Assembly: GCF_006440735.1 (NCBI RefSeq)
Contig: NZ_VFUA01000010.1
Span: forward strand, 44,737-108,736
DNA from: Mesorhizobium sp. B2-7-1
Lineage (GTDB): Bacteria; Pseudomonadota; Alphaproteobacteria; Rhizobiales; Rhizobiaceae
Length of the DNA: 64,000 bases
Reading direction: 5' to 3'
Below are positions 56,544 to 64,000 of this stretch, one piece after another. The notes under the pieces were generated by a model, which saw nothing but the letters and a program-made list of their open reading frames with translations, was not told where the DNA came from and made no database searches. Each line of letters starts with the position of its first letter. Positions within the stretch are counted from its first letter, which is position 1. A program made the position numbers and the translations under genes.

Positions 56544-56554
56544 TTGTCTGACAA
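56544..56554 (+). promoter_or_regulatory. GntR-type operator TTGTC-T-GACAA
   Basis: Perfect five-base arms around one T, 45 bases before the aldehyde dehydrogenase start. TTGTCnGACAA-like sites are typical for FCD-type GntR regulators in rhizobia. The cognate regulator may be one of the two GntR proteins in this window, although their proposed operators differ, or one outside it. Confidence 0.5.
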
Positions 56555-56599
56555 TTGACCCGGCCGATGGCCGCCGCGACCAAAATTCAAGGAACCAAG

Positions 56600-58039
56600 A
56601 TGACCGTGCACCGCAAGAACCTGATCGATGGCGAGTGGCTTGGCGAGGCCGGCTCGCGCAACATCAACCCGTCGAACACCAACGATGTCGTCGGCGAATA
56701 TGCTTCGGCCGGGCCGGAGCAGGCCAAGCAGGCCATCGCGGCGGCCAAGGCGGCCTTTCCGGCCTGGTCGCGCTCCGGGCCGCTGGCCCGCCACGCGGTG
56801 CTGAAGAAAACCTCCGACGAGATCATGGCGCGCAAGGACGAGATCGGCCGCTCGCTCGCCCGCGAGGAAGGCAAGACGCTGGCCGAGGGCGTCGGCGAGA
56901 CGATCCGCGCCGCGCAGCTCTTCGATTTCTTCGCCGGCGAGACGCTGCGCCTGTCGGGCGAGATGGTGCCGAGCGTTCGGCCGGGCGTCGGCGTCGAGAT
57001 GACCCGCGAGGGCGTCGGCGTCGTCGGCATCATCACGCCGTGGAATTTCCCGATTGCCATCCCCGCCTGGAAGATCGCGCCGGCGCTCGCTTACGGCAAC
57101 ACCATCGTCTTCAAGCCGGCCGAGCTCGTTCCCGAAAGCGCCTGGACCATCGTCGATATCCTGCACCGCGCCGGCCTGCCCAAGGGCGTGCTCAACCTCG
57201 TCATGGGCAAGGGCTCGGTGGTCGGCCAGGCGATGCTCGACAGCCCCGACGTCAACGCCATCTCCTTCACCGGTTCGGTCGGCACGGGCAAGCGCGTCGC
57301 CGCCGCCAGCGTCGAGCACATGCGCAAGTTCCAGCTCGAAATGGGCGGCAAGAACCCGCTCGTCGTGCTCGATGACGCCGATCTGGCCGTCGCCGTCGAC
57401 TGCGCCGTCAACGGCGCCTATTTCTCGACCGGACAGCGCTGCACCGCGTCCTCGCGTCTCATCGTCACCGACGGCATCCACGACCGTTTCGTCGACGCCA
57501 TGAAGGAGCGCCTGGACAAGCTCGTCATCGGCGACGCGCTCGACGCCAAGACCCAGATCGGCCCGGTCGTCGACCAGACGCAGCTCAAGCAGGACGAGGA
57601 CTATATCGCCATCGGCCGCCAGGAGGGCGCCGAGCTCGCCTTCGGCGGCGACCGGCTGGAGCGCGGCACGCCAGGCTTCTATCTGCAGCCGGCGTTGTTT
57701 GTCGGCTCGAACAATGCGATGCGCATTTCGCGCGAGGAGATCTTTGGCCCGGTCGCCAACGTCATCCGCGTCAAGGACTATGACGAGGCGCTCAGCGTCG
57801 CCAACGACACGCCGTTCGGCCTCACCTCCGGCATCTGCACGACCAGCCTGAAGCATGCGACGCATTTCAAGCGCAATTCCGAAGCCGGCATGGTCATGGT
57901 CAACCTGCCGACGGCGGGCGTCGATTTCCATGTGCCGTTCGGTGGCCGCAAGGGCTCGAGCTACGGTCCGCGCGAGCAGGGCCGCTACGCCATGGAGTTC
58001 TACACCACGGTGAAGACCGCCTATACATTCGCCGGCTGA
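56600..58039 (+). CDS. Aldehyde dehydrogenase, alpha-ketoglutarate semialdehyde dehydrogenase type
   Basis: 479 residues. Catalytic Cys281 (TGQRCTASS) and Glu247 (LEMGGKNP), TPWNFP and the C-terminal FGGRKGSSYGPREQGRYA typical of ketoglutarate semialdehyde dehydrogenases. AAGGA lies six bases before the ATG at 56600; upstream in-frame ATG/TTG codons lack one. It would complete oxidative L-arabinose breakdown (44-47.6 kb) by forming 2-oxoglutarate. Confidence 0.9.
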   Translation: MTVHRKNLIDGEWLGEAGSRNINPSNTNDVVGEYASAGPEQAKQAIAAAKAAFPAWSRSGPLARHAVLKKTSDEIMARKDEIGRSLAREEGKTLAEGVGETIRAAQLFDFFAGETLRLSGEMVPSVRPGVGVEMTREGVGVVGIITPWNFPIAIPAWKIAPALAYGNTIVFKPAELVPESAWTIVDILHRAGLPKGVLNLVMGKGSVVGQAMLDSPDVNAISFTGSVGTGKRVAAASVEHMRKFQLEMGGKNPLVVLDDADLAVAVDCAVNGAYFSTGQRCTASSRLIVTDGIHDRFVDAMKERLDKLVIGDALDAKTQIGPVVDQTQLKQDEDYIAIGRQEGAELAFGGDRLERGTPGFYLQPALFVGSNNAMRISREEIFGPVANVIRVKDYDEALSVANDTPFGLTSGICTTSLKHATHFKRNSEAGMVMVNLPTAGVDFHVPFGGRKGSSYGPREQGRYAMEFYTTVKTAYTFAG

Positions 58040-58058
58040 TCAAGTTCGGGGGAGATCG

Positions 58059-58634
58059 ATGAGCGTGGCCGACATGATATGGCTCAACCCGCCGCCGCAC
58101 CACACGGTCGGCGACGGCGCGCTCACCTGTCGGACGGGCAAGGAGACCGATTTTTGGCGCGAGACCTTCTATGGTTTCTGGCGCGACAACGGCCATTTCC
58201 TCTACCGTCCCGTCGAAGGTGACTTCAGCGCCGAGGTCACCGTCAAGGGCGACTACAAGGTGCTCTACGATCAGGCCGGGCTGATGCTTCGCCTCAGCGA
58301 AACGCACTGGATCAAGGCCGGCATCGAATACACCGACGGCCTGGCTTACTTCTCCGTCGTCGTCACCAACGACACCTCCGACTGGTCGCTGGTCGCCATC
58401 GCCGCCGGCAAGGACGGCGTCAGGATCCGCCTGACTCGTCACGCCGAGGCGATCCGCATCCAGTATCTGGACGCCTCGGATGGCCACTGGAAGCCGGTGC
58501 GGCTGGCCTACTTTCCGATCTCGAAATCGGTCGATGTCGGCATGATGTGCTGCTCGCCGCAGCGCGAAGGTTTTGAGGTGACATTTTCCGGCTTCACGAT
58601 CGGGCCGGCGATTTCACGGGACCTGCACGACTGA
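58059..58634 (+). CDS. DUF1349 domain-containing protein
   Basis: 191 residues, a single concanavalin-like jelly-roll domain: DFWRETFYGFWRDNGHFL, LYDQAGLMLRLSE and WIKAGIEYTDG are hallmarks of DUF1349 (YesU-like). No signal peptide, so cytoplasmic. It lies 19 bases after the dehydrogenase and is probably co-transcribed. The function is unknown; carbohydrate binding is possible from the fold. Confidence 0.88.
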   Translation: MSVADMIWLNPPPHHTVGDGALTCRTGKETDFWRETFYGFWRDNGHFLYRPVEGDFSAEVTVKGDYKVLYDQAGLMLRLSETHWIKAGIEYTDGLAYFSVVVTNDTSDWSLVAIAAGKDGVRIRLTRHAEAIRIQYLDASDGHWKPVRLAYFPISKSVDVGMMCCSPQREGFEVTFSGFTIGPAISRDLHD

Positions 58635-58710
58635 ACCCGGCAAAGGCGCTGTTCTTTCGCAATTGCGGGGAAAGGCGTAAGACGGCGCGTCGCCTGATCC
58701 GAAGGACCCG

Positions 58711-59703
58711 ATGCCGTCAAATGCTCCGCTGATCCTCTTCTGGACGCGCTGGTTCAATCGACCCGTCGACATCGCGGCCATAGCGCAATGCGCCGTTCCA
58801 GTCGAATGGACCAACGACCGGCGCCGGCTTGCCGAGGCCGATGCGGTGGTTTTCCATCTGCCGAATTATCGCGAGATCGGCGACGCTCGCAAATATCCCG
58901 GCCAGCTCTGGGTCGCCTGGTCGATGGAGAGCGTCGTCAACTATCCTATGATGGCCGATGCGGCTTTCATGCGGCACTTCGACATCACCATGACCTATGA
59001 AACGGGAACGGACATCTGGACGCCTTATCTGCCGGATGCGGACTGGTGGGAAGCGGCGCGGCGTGCGCCGATGCCGCTCAAGTACGAGAGCGCGCCGGCG
59101 GTGCATTTCCAGTCGTCGAGCTTCAACAAGAGCGGTCGCGACACATTCATTACCGAACTGTCCCGGCACATCGCGGTCGATTGCTACGGCCGATATCGGC
59201 CCAACCGCGAAATCGCGAGCCCCGACCTCGGCCGTCAGACCAAGCTCGAAACCATAGGCCGATACCCTTTCTGCCTTGCGCTGGAGAACTCCATCGCGCC
59301 GGACTACGTCACCGAGAAGATGTTCGATCCGCTCGCCGCCGGCACGGTGCCCGTCTATCTCGGCGCGCCCAACGCCGCGGCGTTCGTCCCGGACGGCTCC
59401 TATATCGACGCCGCGTCCTTCGGTACGTCGGCCGAGCTCGCCGCCTATCTCCGCTATCTGGCCGAGACGCCGCAAGCATATGAGGCCTATTTCGATTGGC
59501 GCTCGAAACCGCTGCCGGAATGTCTGACAAGACAATTGGAACTGACCGCCAGCCGGCCAGAAAACCGTCTCGCCGAATTGGTGCGCCAACGCCTGTCTCT
59601 CCGCGCCGGCCCGCCAACGGGGCGGCCTTATTTGCCATTGGGCTTTAAGAGGTTCCTGTCGACGCGGTTACGCCGTTTGTCTGGAAAGTTTCGCGAACGC
59701 TGA
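58711..59703 (+). CDS. Glycosyltransferase family 10 (alpha-1,3/4-fucosyltransferase-like)
   Basis: 330 residues. The GT10 donor motif is clear at about residues 188-212 (FCLALENSIAPDYVTEKMF, then DPLAAGTVPVYLGAPN). It transfers L-fucose (or a similar sugar) from GDP to a glycan, probably on lipopolysaccharide or Nod-factor-like acceptors. The C-terminal region is basic (RFLSTRLRRLSGKFRER), consistent with membrane association as in Helicobacter enzymes. Its stop faces the convergent glycosyltransferase gene 22 bases away. Confidence 0.9.
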   Translation: MPSNAPLILFWTRWFNRPVDIAAIAQCAVPVEWTNDRRRLAEADAVVFHLPNYREIGDARKYPGQLWVAWSMESVVNYPMMADAAFMRHFDITMTYETGTDIWTPYLPDADWWEAARRAPMPLKYESAPAVHFQSSSFNKSGRDTFITELSRHIAVDCYGRYRPNREIASPDLGRQTKLETIGRYPFCLALENSIAPDYVTEKMFDPLAAGTVPVYLGAPNAAAFVPDGSYIDAASFGTSAELAAYLRYLAETPQAYEAYFDWRSKPLPECLTRQLELTASRPENRLAELVRQRLSLRAGPPTGRPYLPLGFKRFLSTRLRRLSGKFRER

Positions 59704-59725
59704 TTGCCGCGGACTAGCTCTGGCG

Positions 59726-61831
59726 TCATCGGCCGGTAGCGTCCAGTCCCAGGCCATGGCGCACCGCGTCACGGATCGCTTGCGGCCCGAACCGGGACCA
59801 GACCGTGTCATGGGCGCAGGCGCGCAAGCCGGCCATACGGTCGGGGTCGGAGCAAAGTTCAATGGCAAGTTCCGCAAGGCCCTCGTCGGTATCGGACAAA
59901 AGCAAGTCCTGGCCGTCGGTGAGGTCGAGCCCCTCCGCCGCCAGCGGTGTCGCGATCATCGGAACGCCGTAAGCCATCGCCTCGAGGATCTTGACGCGCG
60001 TGCCTCCCCCCATCCGCAGTGGGACGATGCAGAGATGGGCGGCCGACAACAGGAGGCCCACATCGTGCGGATCGGCAACCAATGTGACGCCGTCACGCGT
60101 CGGCAGGGCGCGCGCGGCCGCATTGGGCGACCGCCCGGCCAGGATCAGCCTTGCCCTCGGCAGGGCGTGCCGGATGCGCGGCAGGATGGCGCCGGCCAGC
60201 CGCTCGGCCGCGTCGACATTCGGCCCGTAGCCGAGATGGCCGACAAAGAGGATCACCGGAAATCCATCGGACAGACCGGGCGGCGCCGGAAGCGTCCGGG
60301 GCAGAGCTTCGGCCCGTGGAATGCCATTTGGCACAATATCGACCCGCACCGTATTCGCAGCGATGGTCTTGAACCGCTCCCGGTCCGTCCTCGAACAGAC
60401 CCAGATGCGGTCGGCGATTTCAGCTGCCTTCCGTTCCAGCCGTCTTATGTCCGGCGAGATGGCAAGCGGGTCGTTGCCAGGCAACATTTGGACGGCAAGG
60501 TCGGACTCGACATTCTGCATGTCGAGAATGAGCTGTCCGGTCAGCGGCCGCAAAGGCCGCAACAGTTTGAACAATGGAATGCTTTCGACCACGATCGTGT
60601 CCGGGCGGAACGCGCGCACCAGGGCCTCGAGGCGCGCCAACGCAGGTCGCGGAATCCGGACCTCGCCCTTGATCCTGCCCCAGCCCAGTGAACGCGAGCG
60701 CTTGTCCGAGCCCGTGGTCAGGCAGGCCATGCGGATGCCGTGCGGGCGCCCCGGGCCTGCCGGAGGCCGCACAGAGGCAAGGCAGACGGGTCCGAATTCC
60801 GCCGCCGCCGCCGCATTGCCGAAGGTCCTGAGGTCGGCGCCGGAGACGGGCGGGTAGGCCGGGTCGACGCTGATGATCAATGTGCGCCGAGGCGCCGCCG
60901 GATCTGGTAAGGAGGGCCTGCTCTTCGCCAATTGCCCGATACCGATCCTGGCTCGATATTGCAGCGCTTTCCATCTCCGGCCGAGCTCCTTGTGCGCCTT
61001 GACAGCGCGCATCATGCCGGCCGCATCCGCGAACATCCGGTGCTTGATGAGCTGGCGGGCAATGCGCTGCGCTATCCAGGCTTTCCGCCACTGCAAGGCC
61101 TCCCGCTCGATGCCGGCGGCCGCGAGGCCGTTGAGCTCGCGCGCTATTACGAGGAACGTCTTGCGCGGCGCCGTGATGAAGCGCCGCGCCATCCGGTCCT
61201 CGTCATGGTGGTAGAGGAGCACCGGCGTGTCGATCGTGACGGCATCGGTGCGCGCGAGCACCGCGGCCCAATAGCAGGTGTCCTCGTCGAGGCCGATCGT
61301 CTCCGGAAAGCGAATGCCCGCTGTCGCCCAATTGGCCACCAGCGCGCTTCCCATGGCGATCGGCCACAGCTCGTTGCGCAGATACCGGCTTGTGTTCAAG
61401 CGCCTGTCTGGACCGTAGCCATGGGGCGTCTTGACCTTGTCCGGCCGGCCTTTCGTGCGCCTGATGCTTGCGCCGATCGCCAGCCCGGCGCCGCTCCCGG
61501 CAAGGGCGGATCTAAGCGCCGACAGGCTTCCGGGTATCGCCGCATCGTCGGCATCGAGAAAGAAGATGAAATCGCCCCTGGCCCGGGAGATCCCCGCATT
61601 GCGCGCCGCGCCCGCGCTGCCCAGTCGCGTGCTTACCACGTCCATGGGCAGGCCGAGGTGTCGGGCGGTCTGCAAGGCGATGTCCGCCGTGCCATCATCC
61701 GATCCGTCGTCGATCAGCAAAATCTCGCGGATAAGCGGCTTGTCGGATAGAAGGCTGCCCAGCGCCGTCTCGATCGTTGCAGCCGCATTTCTTGCCGGGA
61801 TAACGACGCTGATAACCGCTGAGCCGTTCAT
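59726..61831 (-). CDS. Bifunctional glycosyltransferase: GT2 + GT4 fusion
   Basis: 701 residues. N-terminal GT2 domain (to about residue 230): VISVVIPARNAAATIE, LLIDDGSDDGT and the FLDADD metal motif. A basic linker (about 240-325) follows, then a GT4 domain (about 330-700) with ILFVGHLGYGPNVDAAERL and the nucleotide-sugar motif GTRVKILEAMAYGVPMIAT. It likely adds two sugars in sequence to a polysaccharide or LPS. The ATG overlaps the stop of the upstream Prim-pol gene (ATGA), so the two are translationally coupled. Confidence 0.88.
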   Translation of the reverse strand: MNGSAVISVVIPARNAAATIETALGSLLSDKPLIREILLIDDGSDDGTADIALQTARHLGLPMDVVSTRLGSAGAARNAGISRARGDFIFFLDADDAAIPGSLSALRSALAGSGAGLAIGASIRRTKGRPDKVKTPHGYGPDRRLNTSRYLRNELWPIAMGSALVANWATAGIRFPETIGLDEDTCYWAAVLARTDAVTIDTPVLLYHHDEDRMARRFITAPRKTFLVIARELNGLAAAGIEREALQWRKAWIAQRIARQLIKHRMFADAAGMMRAVKAHKELGRRWKALQYRARIGIGQLAKSRPSLPDPAAPRRTLIISVDPAYPPVSGADLRTFGNAAAAAEFGPVCLASVRPPAGPGRPHGIRMACLTTGSDKRSRSLGWGRIKGEVRIPRPALARLEALVRAFRPDTIVVESIPLFKLLRPLRPLTGQLILDMQNVESDLAVQMLPGNDPLAISPDIRRLERKAAEIADRIWVCSRTDRERFKTIAANTVRVDIVPNGIPRAEALPRTLPAPPGLSDGFPVILFVGHLGYGPNVDAAERLAGAILPRIRHALPRARLILAGRSPNAAARALPTRDGVTLVADPHDVGLLLSAAHLCIVPLRMGGGTRVKILEAMAYGVPMIATPLAAEGLDLTDGQDLLLSDTDEGLAELAIELCSDPDRMAGLRACAHDTVWSRFGPQAIRDAVRHGLGLDATGR

Positions 61832-62478
61832 TGCCGTTCGAAGAAGCCACGCTTGAGCAGGCGGTTGTAGCAATACTTGAGCAGCGACACCGGGCGCAGC
61901 GAAAGACTGCCAAGACCATCGACGACCCGCGGCTCGATATCGAACGGCGACTGGCCTTTGACCCAGCTGTAGGAGGAACCGTCCCTGAGCACTGAAGGGG
62001 AGCCGACCACATAGCCGCCGAGCGCCTTGACGTGACCGACCCGGCGCAAGCCGAAATGGAGGCTGGAGGAGACCATCGGCTCGCGTGTCCTCAGATAGAC
62101 GTGAAACCCGCTTGGCGACCTTGCTATCGGCGTCGCGTTCGCGATCGCCTTGTGATCGGCCAGCCAGGCCTGGTAGCCGACGGCGTCGTCGAAATCGAGG
62201 ATCATCAGGTTGGAAAACCCTCCCAATATGCCGACATTGCCGGCAAAGTCGCGGAACCAGCGCGCGGTGTCGCCGCTCGTCGGCGGCTTCTGCGCCAATT
62301 GGAAGGTGATGGAGGTGAAGGCCAGCTCCTTCAGATCCTTGCGCAACGTCCGCAGGTGCAGCGGGTCATACTCCATCGCTGCAAGGTCGAGGTGCTTGCC
62401 GCCGGCACGAAGCGGCAAGCAGATATAGCCGCGCTCGAGCAGGCTTATGGCATATTCGGTCAGTCCCCCGGGCTGCAT
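61828..62478 (-). CDS. Stand-alone Prim-pol (bifunctional DNA primase/polymerase) domain protein
   Basis: 216 residues from the ATG at 62478; a GTG at 62541 would add 21 residues without a ribosome-binding site. Prim-pol motifs: the acidic LMILDFDD pair, SPSGFHVYLR (the sxH nucleotide motif) and GGYVVGSPSVLRDGSSYSWV (core GGYVVGSPS). It lacks the helicase domain found in plasmid and phage primases. The gene is joined by four overlapping bases to a glycosyltransferase, a setting not expected for replication; no phage or plasmid genes are near. Confidence 0.75.
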   Translation of the reverse strand: MQPGGLTEYAISLLERGYICLPLRAGGKHLDLAAMEYDPLHLRTLRKDLKELAFTSITFQLAQKPPTSGDTARWFRDFAGNVGILGGFSNLMILDFDDAVGYQAWLADHKAIANATPIARSPSGFHVYLRTREPMVSSSLHFGLRRVGHVKALGGYVVGSPSVLRDGSSYSWVKGQSPFDIEPRVVDGLGSLSLRPVSLLKYCYNRLLKRGFFERQ

Positions 62479-62635
62479 TCGCCAGTACCCCACGGAATTT
62501 CCTGCTCGATCCTTTTTGCCGGCGCTATTCTCGTCAAGCACTGGATGGAGAACTGCGCCGGTTGTTCATCACGTTACTGCGATCTATGCAGGCAGAATCC
62601 GCGCCCTGATCGCATCGTCGAAGCACCGCTGCTGG

Positions 62636-63409
62636 CTACACCTCCATCCGGTGTTGGAAGAATTGCAGGAAGAGTTCGCGCTCGGTGGTGATGTCGAGCT
62701 TCTCGTAAATGCGGCGGCGGTGGTTCTTCGCCGTGCCGACGGTGATGCCGAGCCGCTCGGCAATGTTGGCGGTCGGATGCCCCGCGAGGATAAGCTGCAC
62801 CAATTCGCGCTCGCGCGCTGAAAGCTCGGGCCAGAGGCCTTCCGGAATGCTCGGCTTCTGCTGCGGCGAGGCGCCGGGACCGCTCGGCGCCGAAGTGCGG
62901 GAAAAGTCTGAGCCGCGCGCCTTGATGTCGAGCGCATGCAGCGCTTCGAACACCGGCAGCCGCTCGGTCAGCAGCGCGATCTCGCTGTCCTTGAACGACA
63001 CCGTCGAGCGGTCGAGGAAGATGCCGAGGCACCAGTCGCCGCCGTCGGCCAGCATGATGCCGACCTCGTCGCAAATCTCCGATTGCGCCAGGAAGCCGGC
63101 TATGTATTGGCCGCGCTTGGCTTCCTCGTCGGCAAGCCCTTTGAGCGGCATGATGCCGAGGCGCCGTTCGCGTCGCCAGGATGCGTAGAAGGGATCGAAG
63201 ACGTAATAGTTGTCGAGGTAGCGCCGCACCATCTCGTCGGAGAAGCGCCGGTGCTTGACGAATTCCGGCGTCCTGGTCGCCGAATAGCGCGTCACCGTCA
63301 CCAGGTCATGCGCGATGTCGGCGCCGATCAGGTCGATCAGGCAGTCGACATGCCGGTCGGTGCCGGTGGCGGCGATCGCCTTGGCCAGCGGCGCCCAGAT
63401 ATTGCCCAT
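62636..63409 (-). CDS. LuxR family transcriptional regulator
   Basis: 257 residues. The C-terminal GerE-type helix-turn-helix (about residues 195-250) reads LSARERELVQLILAG, IAERLGITVGTAKNHRRRIYEKL (core GITVGTAKNH). The N-terminal domain (1-170) is not a recognised AHL-binding or receiver domain. AAAGGG lies eight bases before the ATG at 63409; ATG 63415 is too close. It is divergent from the hydantoinase-type gene and likely controls it. Confidence 0.88.
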   Translation of the reverse strand: MGNIWAPLAKAIAATGTDRHVDCLIDLIGADIAHDLVTVTRYSATRTPEFVKHRRFSDEMVRRYLDNYYVFDPFYASWRRERRLGIMPLKGLADEEAKRGQYIAGFLAQSEICDEVGIMLADGGDWCLGIFLDRSTVSFKDSEIALLTERLPVFEALHALDIKARGSDFSRTSAPSGPGASPQQKPSIPEGLWPELSARERELVQLILAGHPTANIAERLGITVGTAKNHRRRIYEKLDITTERELFLQFFQHRMEV

Positions 63410-63525
63410 GCGCATGCCCTTTTCTCGGCGAACCGCGCCGCGCGGTCATTGTGTCTTTAGGCATATGGCGCGATCCGGCTTCGGGAATCTAGCCTGTGGT
63501 CATTCTCGATAAGGGAAGGCGACCC

Positions 63526-64000
63526 GTGGACCAGATCACTACCAACCCAATCGTCATCGGCATCGACGCCGGCGGCACCATGACCGACACGATCCTTGTC
63601 GATCAGGACGGCCACTTCAAGATCGGCAAATCGGCGACCACGCCGAAGAACGAGGCCGAAGGCTTCCTCGCTTCAGCGGAGGACGCGGCCGATGCCTGGG
63701 GCATCTCGCTGCAGGACCTGTTCTCGGGCGTCAATGTGGTGCTCTATTCCGGCACCGGCATGCTCAACACGCTGTTGTCGCGCACCGGCCGCAAGCTAGG
63801 GCTGATCACCACCAAGGGCCTCGAGGACATGATCCTGATGGGCCGCGGTCTGCAGGCCTGGGCCGACTATTCCTATGCCGACCGCCTGCATGCGGTGACC
63901 CACCATCATCCCGATCCGCTGGTGCCGCGCGTGATGACGCCCATGTCGAAGGAGGTGCCACCCATATCCGAGCAGATCAGCGAGTCGTTGCCGATCAGCT
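63526..64000 (+). CDS. Hydantoinase/oxoprolinase family protein, acetone carboxylase beta-like, 3' truncated
   Basis: The first 158 residues of a longer protein that leaves the window. GTG start with AGGGAAGG about seven bases upstream. The N-terminal ASKHA-type ATP-binding motif GIDAGGTMTDT (about residues 12-22) and GTGMLNTLLSRTGRKLGLITT match the hydantoinase A family. Wording of this region (FKIGKSATTPKNEAEGF) is closest to acetone carboxylase beta subunits, which carboxylate acetone with ATP. The divergent LuxR-type gene is the probable regulator. Confidence 0.82.
   Translation, partial: MDQITTNPIVIGIDAGGTMTDTILVDQDGHFKIGKSATTPKNEAEGFLASAEDAADAWGISLQDLFSGVNVVLYSGTGMLNTLLSRTGRKLGLITTKGLEDMILMGRGLQAWADYSYADRLHAVTHHHPDPLVPRVMTPMSKEVPPISEQISESLPIS

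Noticed and set aside
61828..62478. Prophage or plasmid replication module
   Set aside because: No helicase, integrase, terminase or partition genes and no flanking repeats were seen; the neighbour is a glycosyltransferase.
63410..63525. Sigma-54 promoter before the hydantoinase-type gene
   Set aside because: The only TGGC found is not followed by a TTGC at the right spacing.

Overview
The window is high-GC alphaproteobacterial DNA, most likely a Mesorhizobium chromosome or a close relative. The case rests on three things. The gene content is dense in sugar ABC importers and non-phosphorylating sugar-acid pathways, as is usual in soil rhizobia. Most genes are in operons joined by ATGA or GTGA overlaps. 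Two intergenic palindromic repeats (about 52.76-52.94 kb and 56.40-56.50 kb) look like repeats common in Mesorhizobium and Rhizobium genomes. I saw no tRNA, rRNA, CRISPR array, insertion sequence or phage module. The genes at both ends are cut by the window edge.

Layout. (1) 0-3.9 kb is an arsenic island: aquaglyceroporin (partial), arsC, an ArsR repressor with a C-terminal Cys triad, a flavoprotein with a Cys-rich tail, and an MFS exporter. (2) 4.2-16.9 kb is a CUT2 (RbsABC-type) importer followed by a catabolic operon: HisD-like dehydrogenase, LacI regulator, unknown protein, metallo-beta-lactamase-fold protein, lambda-crystallin-type dehydrogenase, SDR, PdxA2 and a DUF1537 acid-sugar kinase. 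Palindromes centred on GAGAACGTTCTC lie before the importer and before its binding-protein gene and are the likely LacI operators. PdxA2 plus a DUF1537 kinase suggests that a four-carbon acid sugar or a precursor is converted to dihydroxyacetone phosphate. (3) 16.9-18.6 kb holds a lipoprotein and a seven-bladed-propeller lactonase. (4) 18.9-27.2 kb encodes a MaoC-fold protein, a class III CoA transferase, a solute-binding-like protein without signal peptide, a second CUT2 importer whose ATPase is split into two genes, and a COG3618 lactonase/amidohydrolase. (5) 27.3-38.3 kb holds an IclR regulator and a CUT1 importer operon with enolase-superfamily dehydratases, a sugar mutarotase, a Gfo/Idh/MocA dehydrogenase, a MaoC hydratase and an SDR. 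It resembles the oxidative L-fucose pathway. (6) 38.4-47.6 kb holds dgoD and its GntR regulator, divergent from an AraFGH-like importer with SDR, IlvD/Edd-type sugar-acid dehydratase and DHDPS-family enzyme (L-arabinose/D-galactose oxidation). (7) 47.7-49.4 kb is a GlxA-type regulator divergent from an isocyanide-hydratase-like protein. (8) 49.5-55.8 kb is a FadR-type regulator, a trans-sulfuration PLP enzyme and a second CUT1 importer. (9) 55.9-58.6 kb has a small membrane protein, an alpha-ketoglutarate semialdehyde dehydrogenase that would complete the arabinose route, and a DUF1349 protein. (10) 58.7-64 kb has a GT10 fucosyltransferase, a convergent GT2-GT4 fusion translationally coupled to a stand-alone Prim-pol-domain protein, a LuxR-family regulator, and the start of a hydantoinase/acetone-carboxylase-type gene.

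Common themes. There are five complete sugar importers (three CUT2, two CUT1), each beside its own regulator or pathway. Every one of the five exported binding-protein genes is followed by a stem-loop, which would favour excess binding protein over the membrane and ATPase subunits. Most promising for new biology are the HisD/PdxA2/DUF1537 pathway with its unknown 204-residue protein, the signal-less binding protein in the CoA-transferase operon, the trans-sulfuration enzyme inside a sugar-importer operon, and the Prim-pol/glycosyltransferase gene pair.
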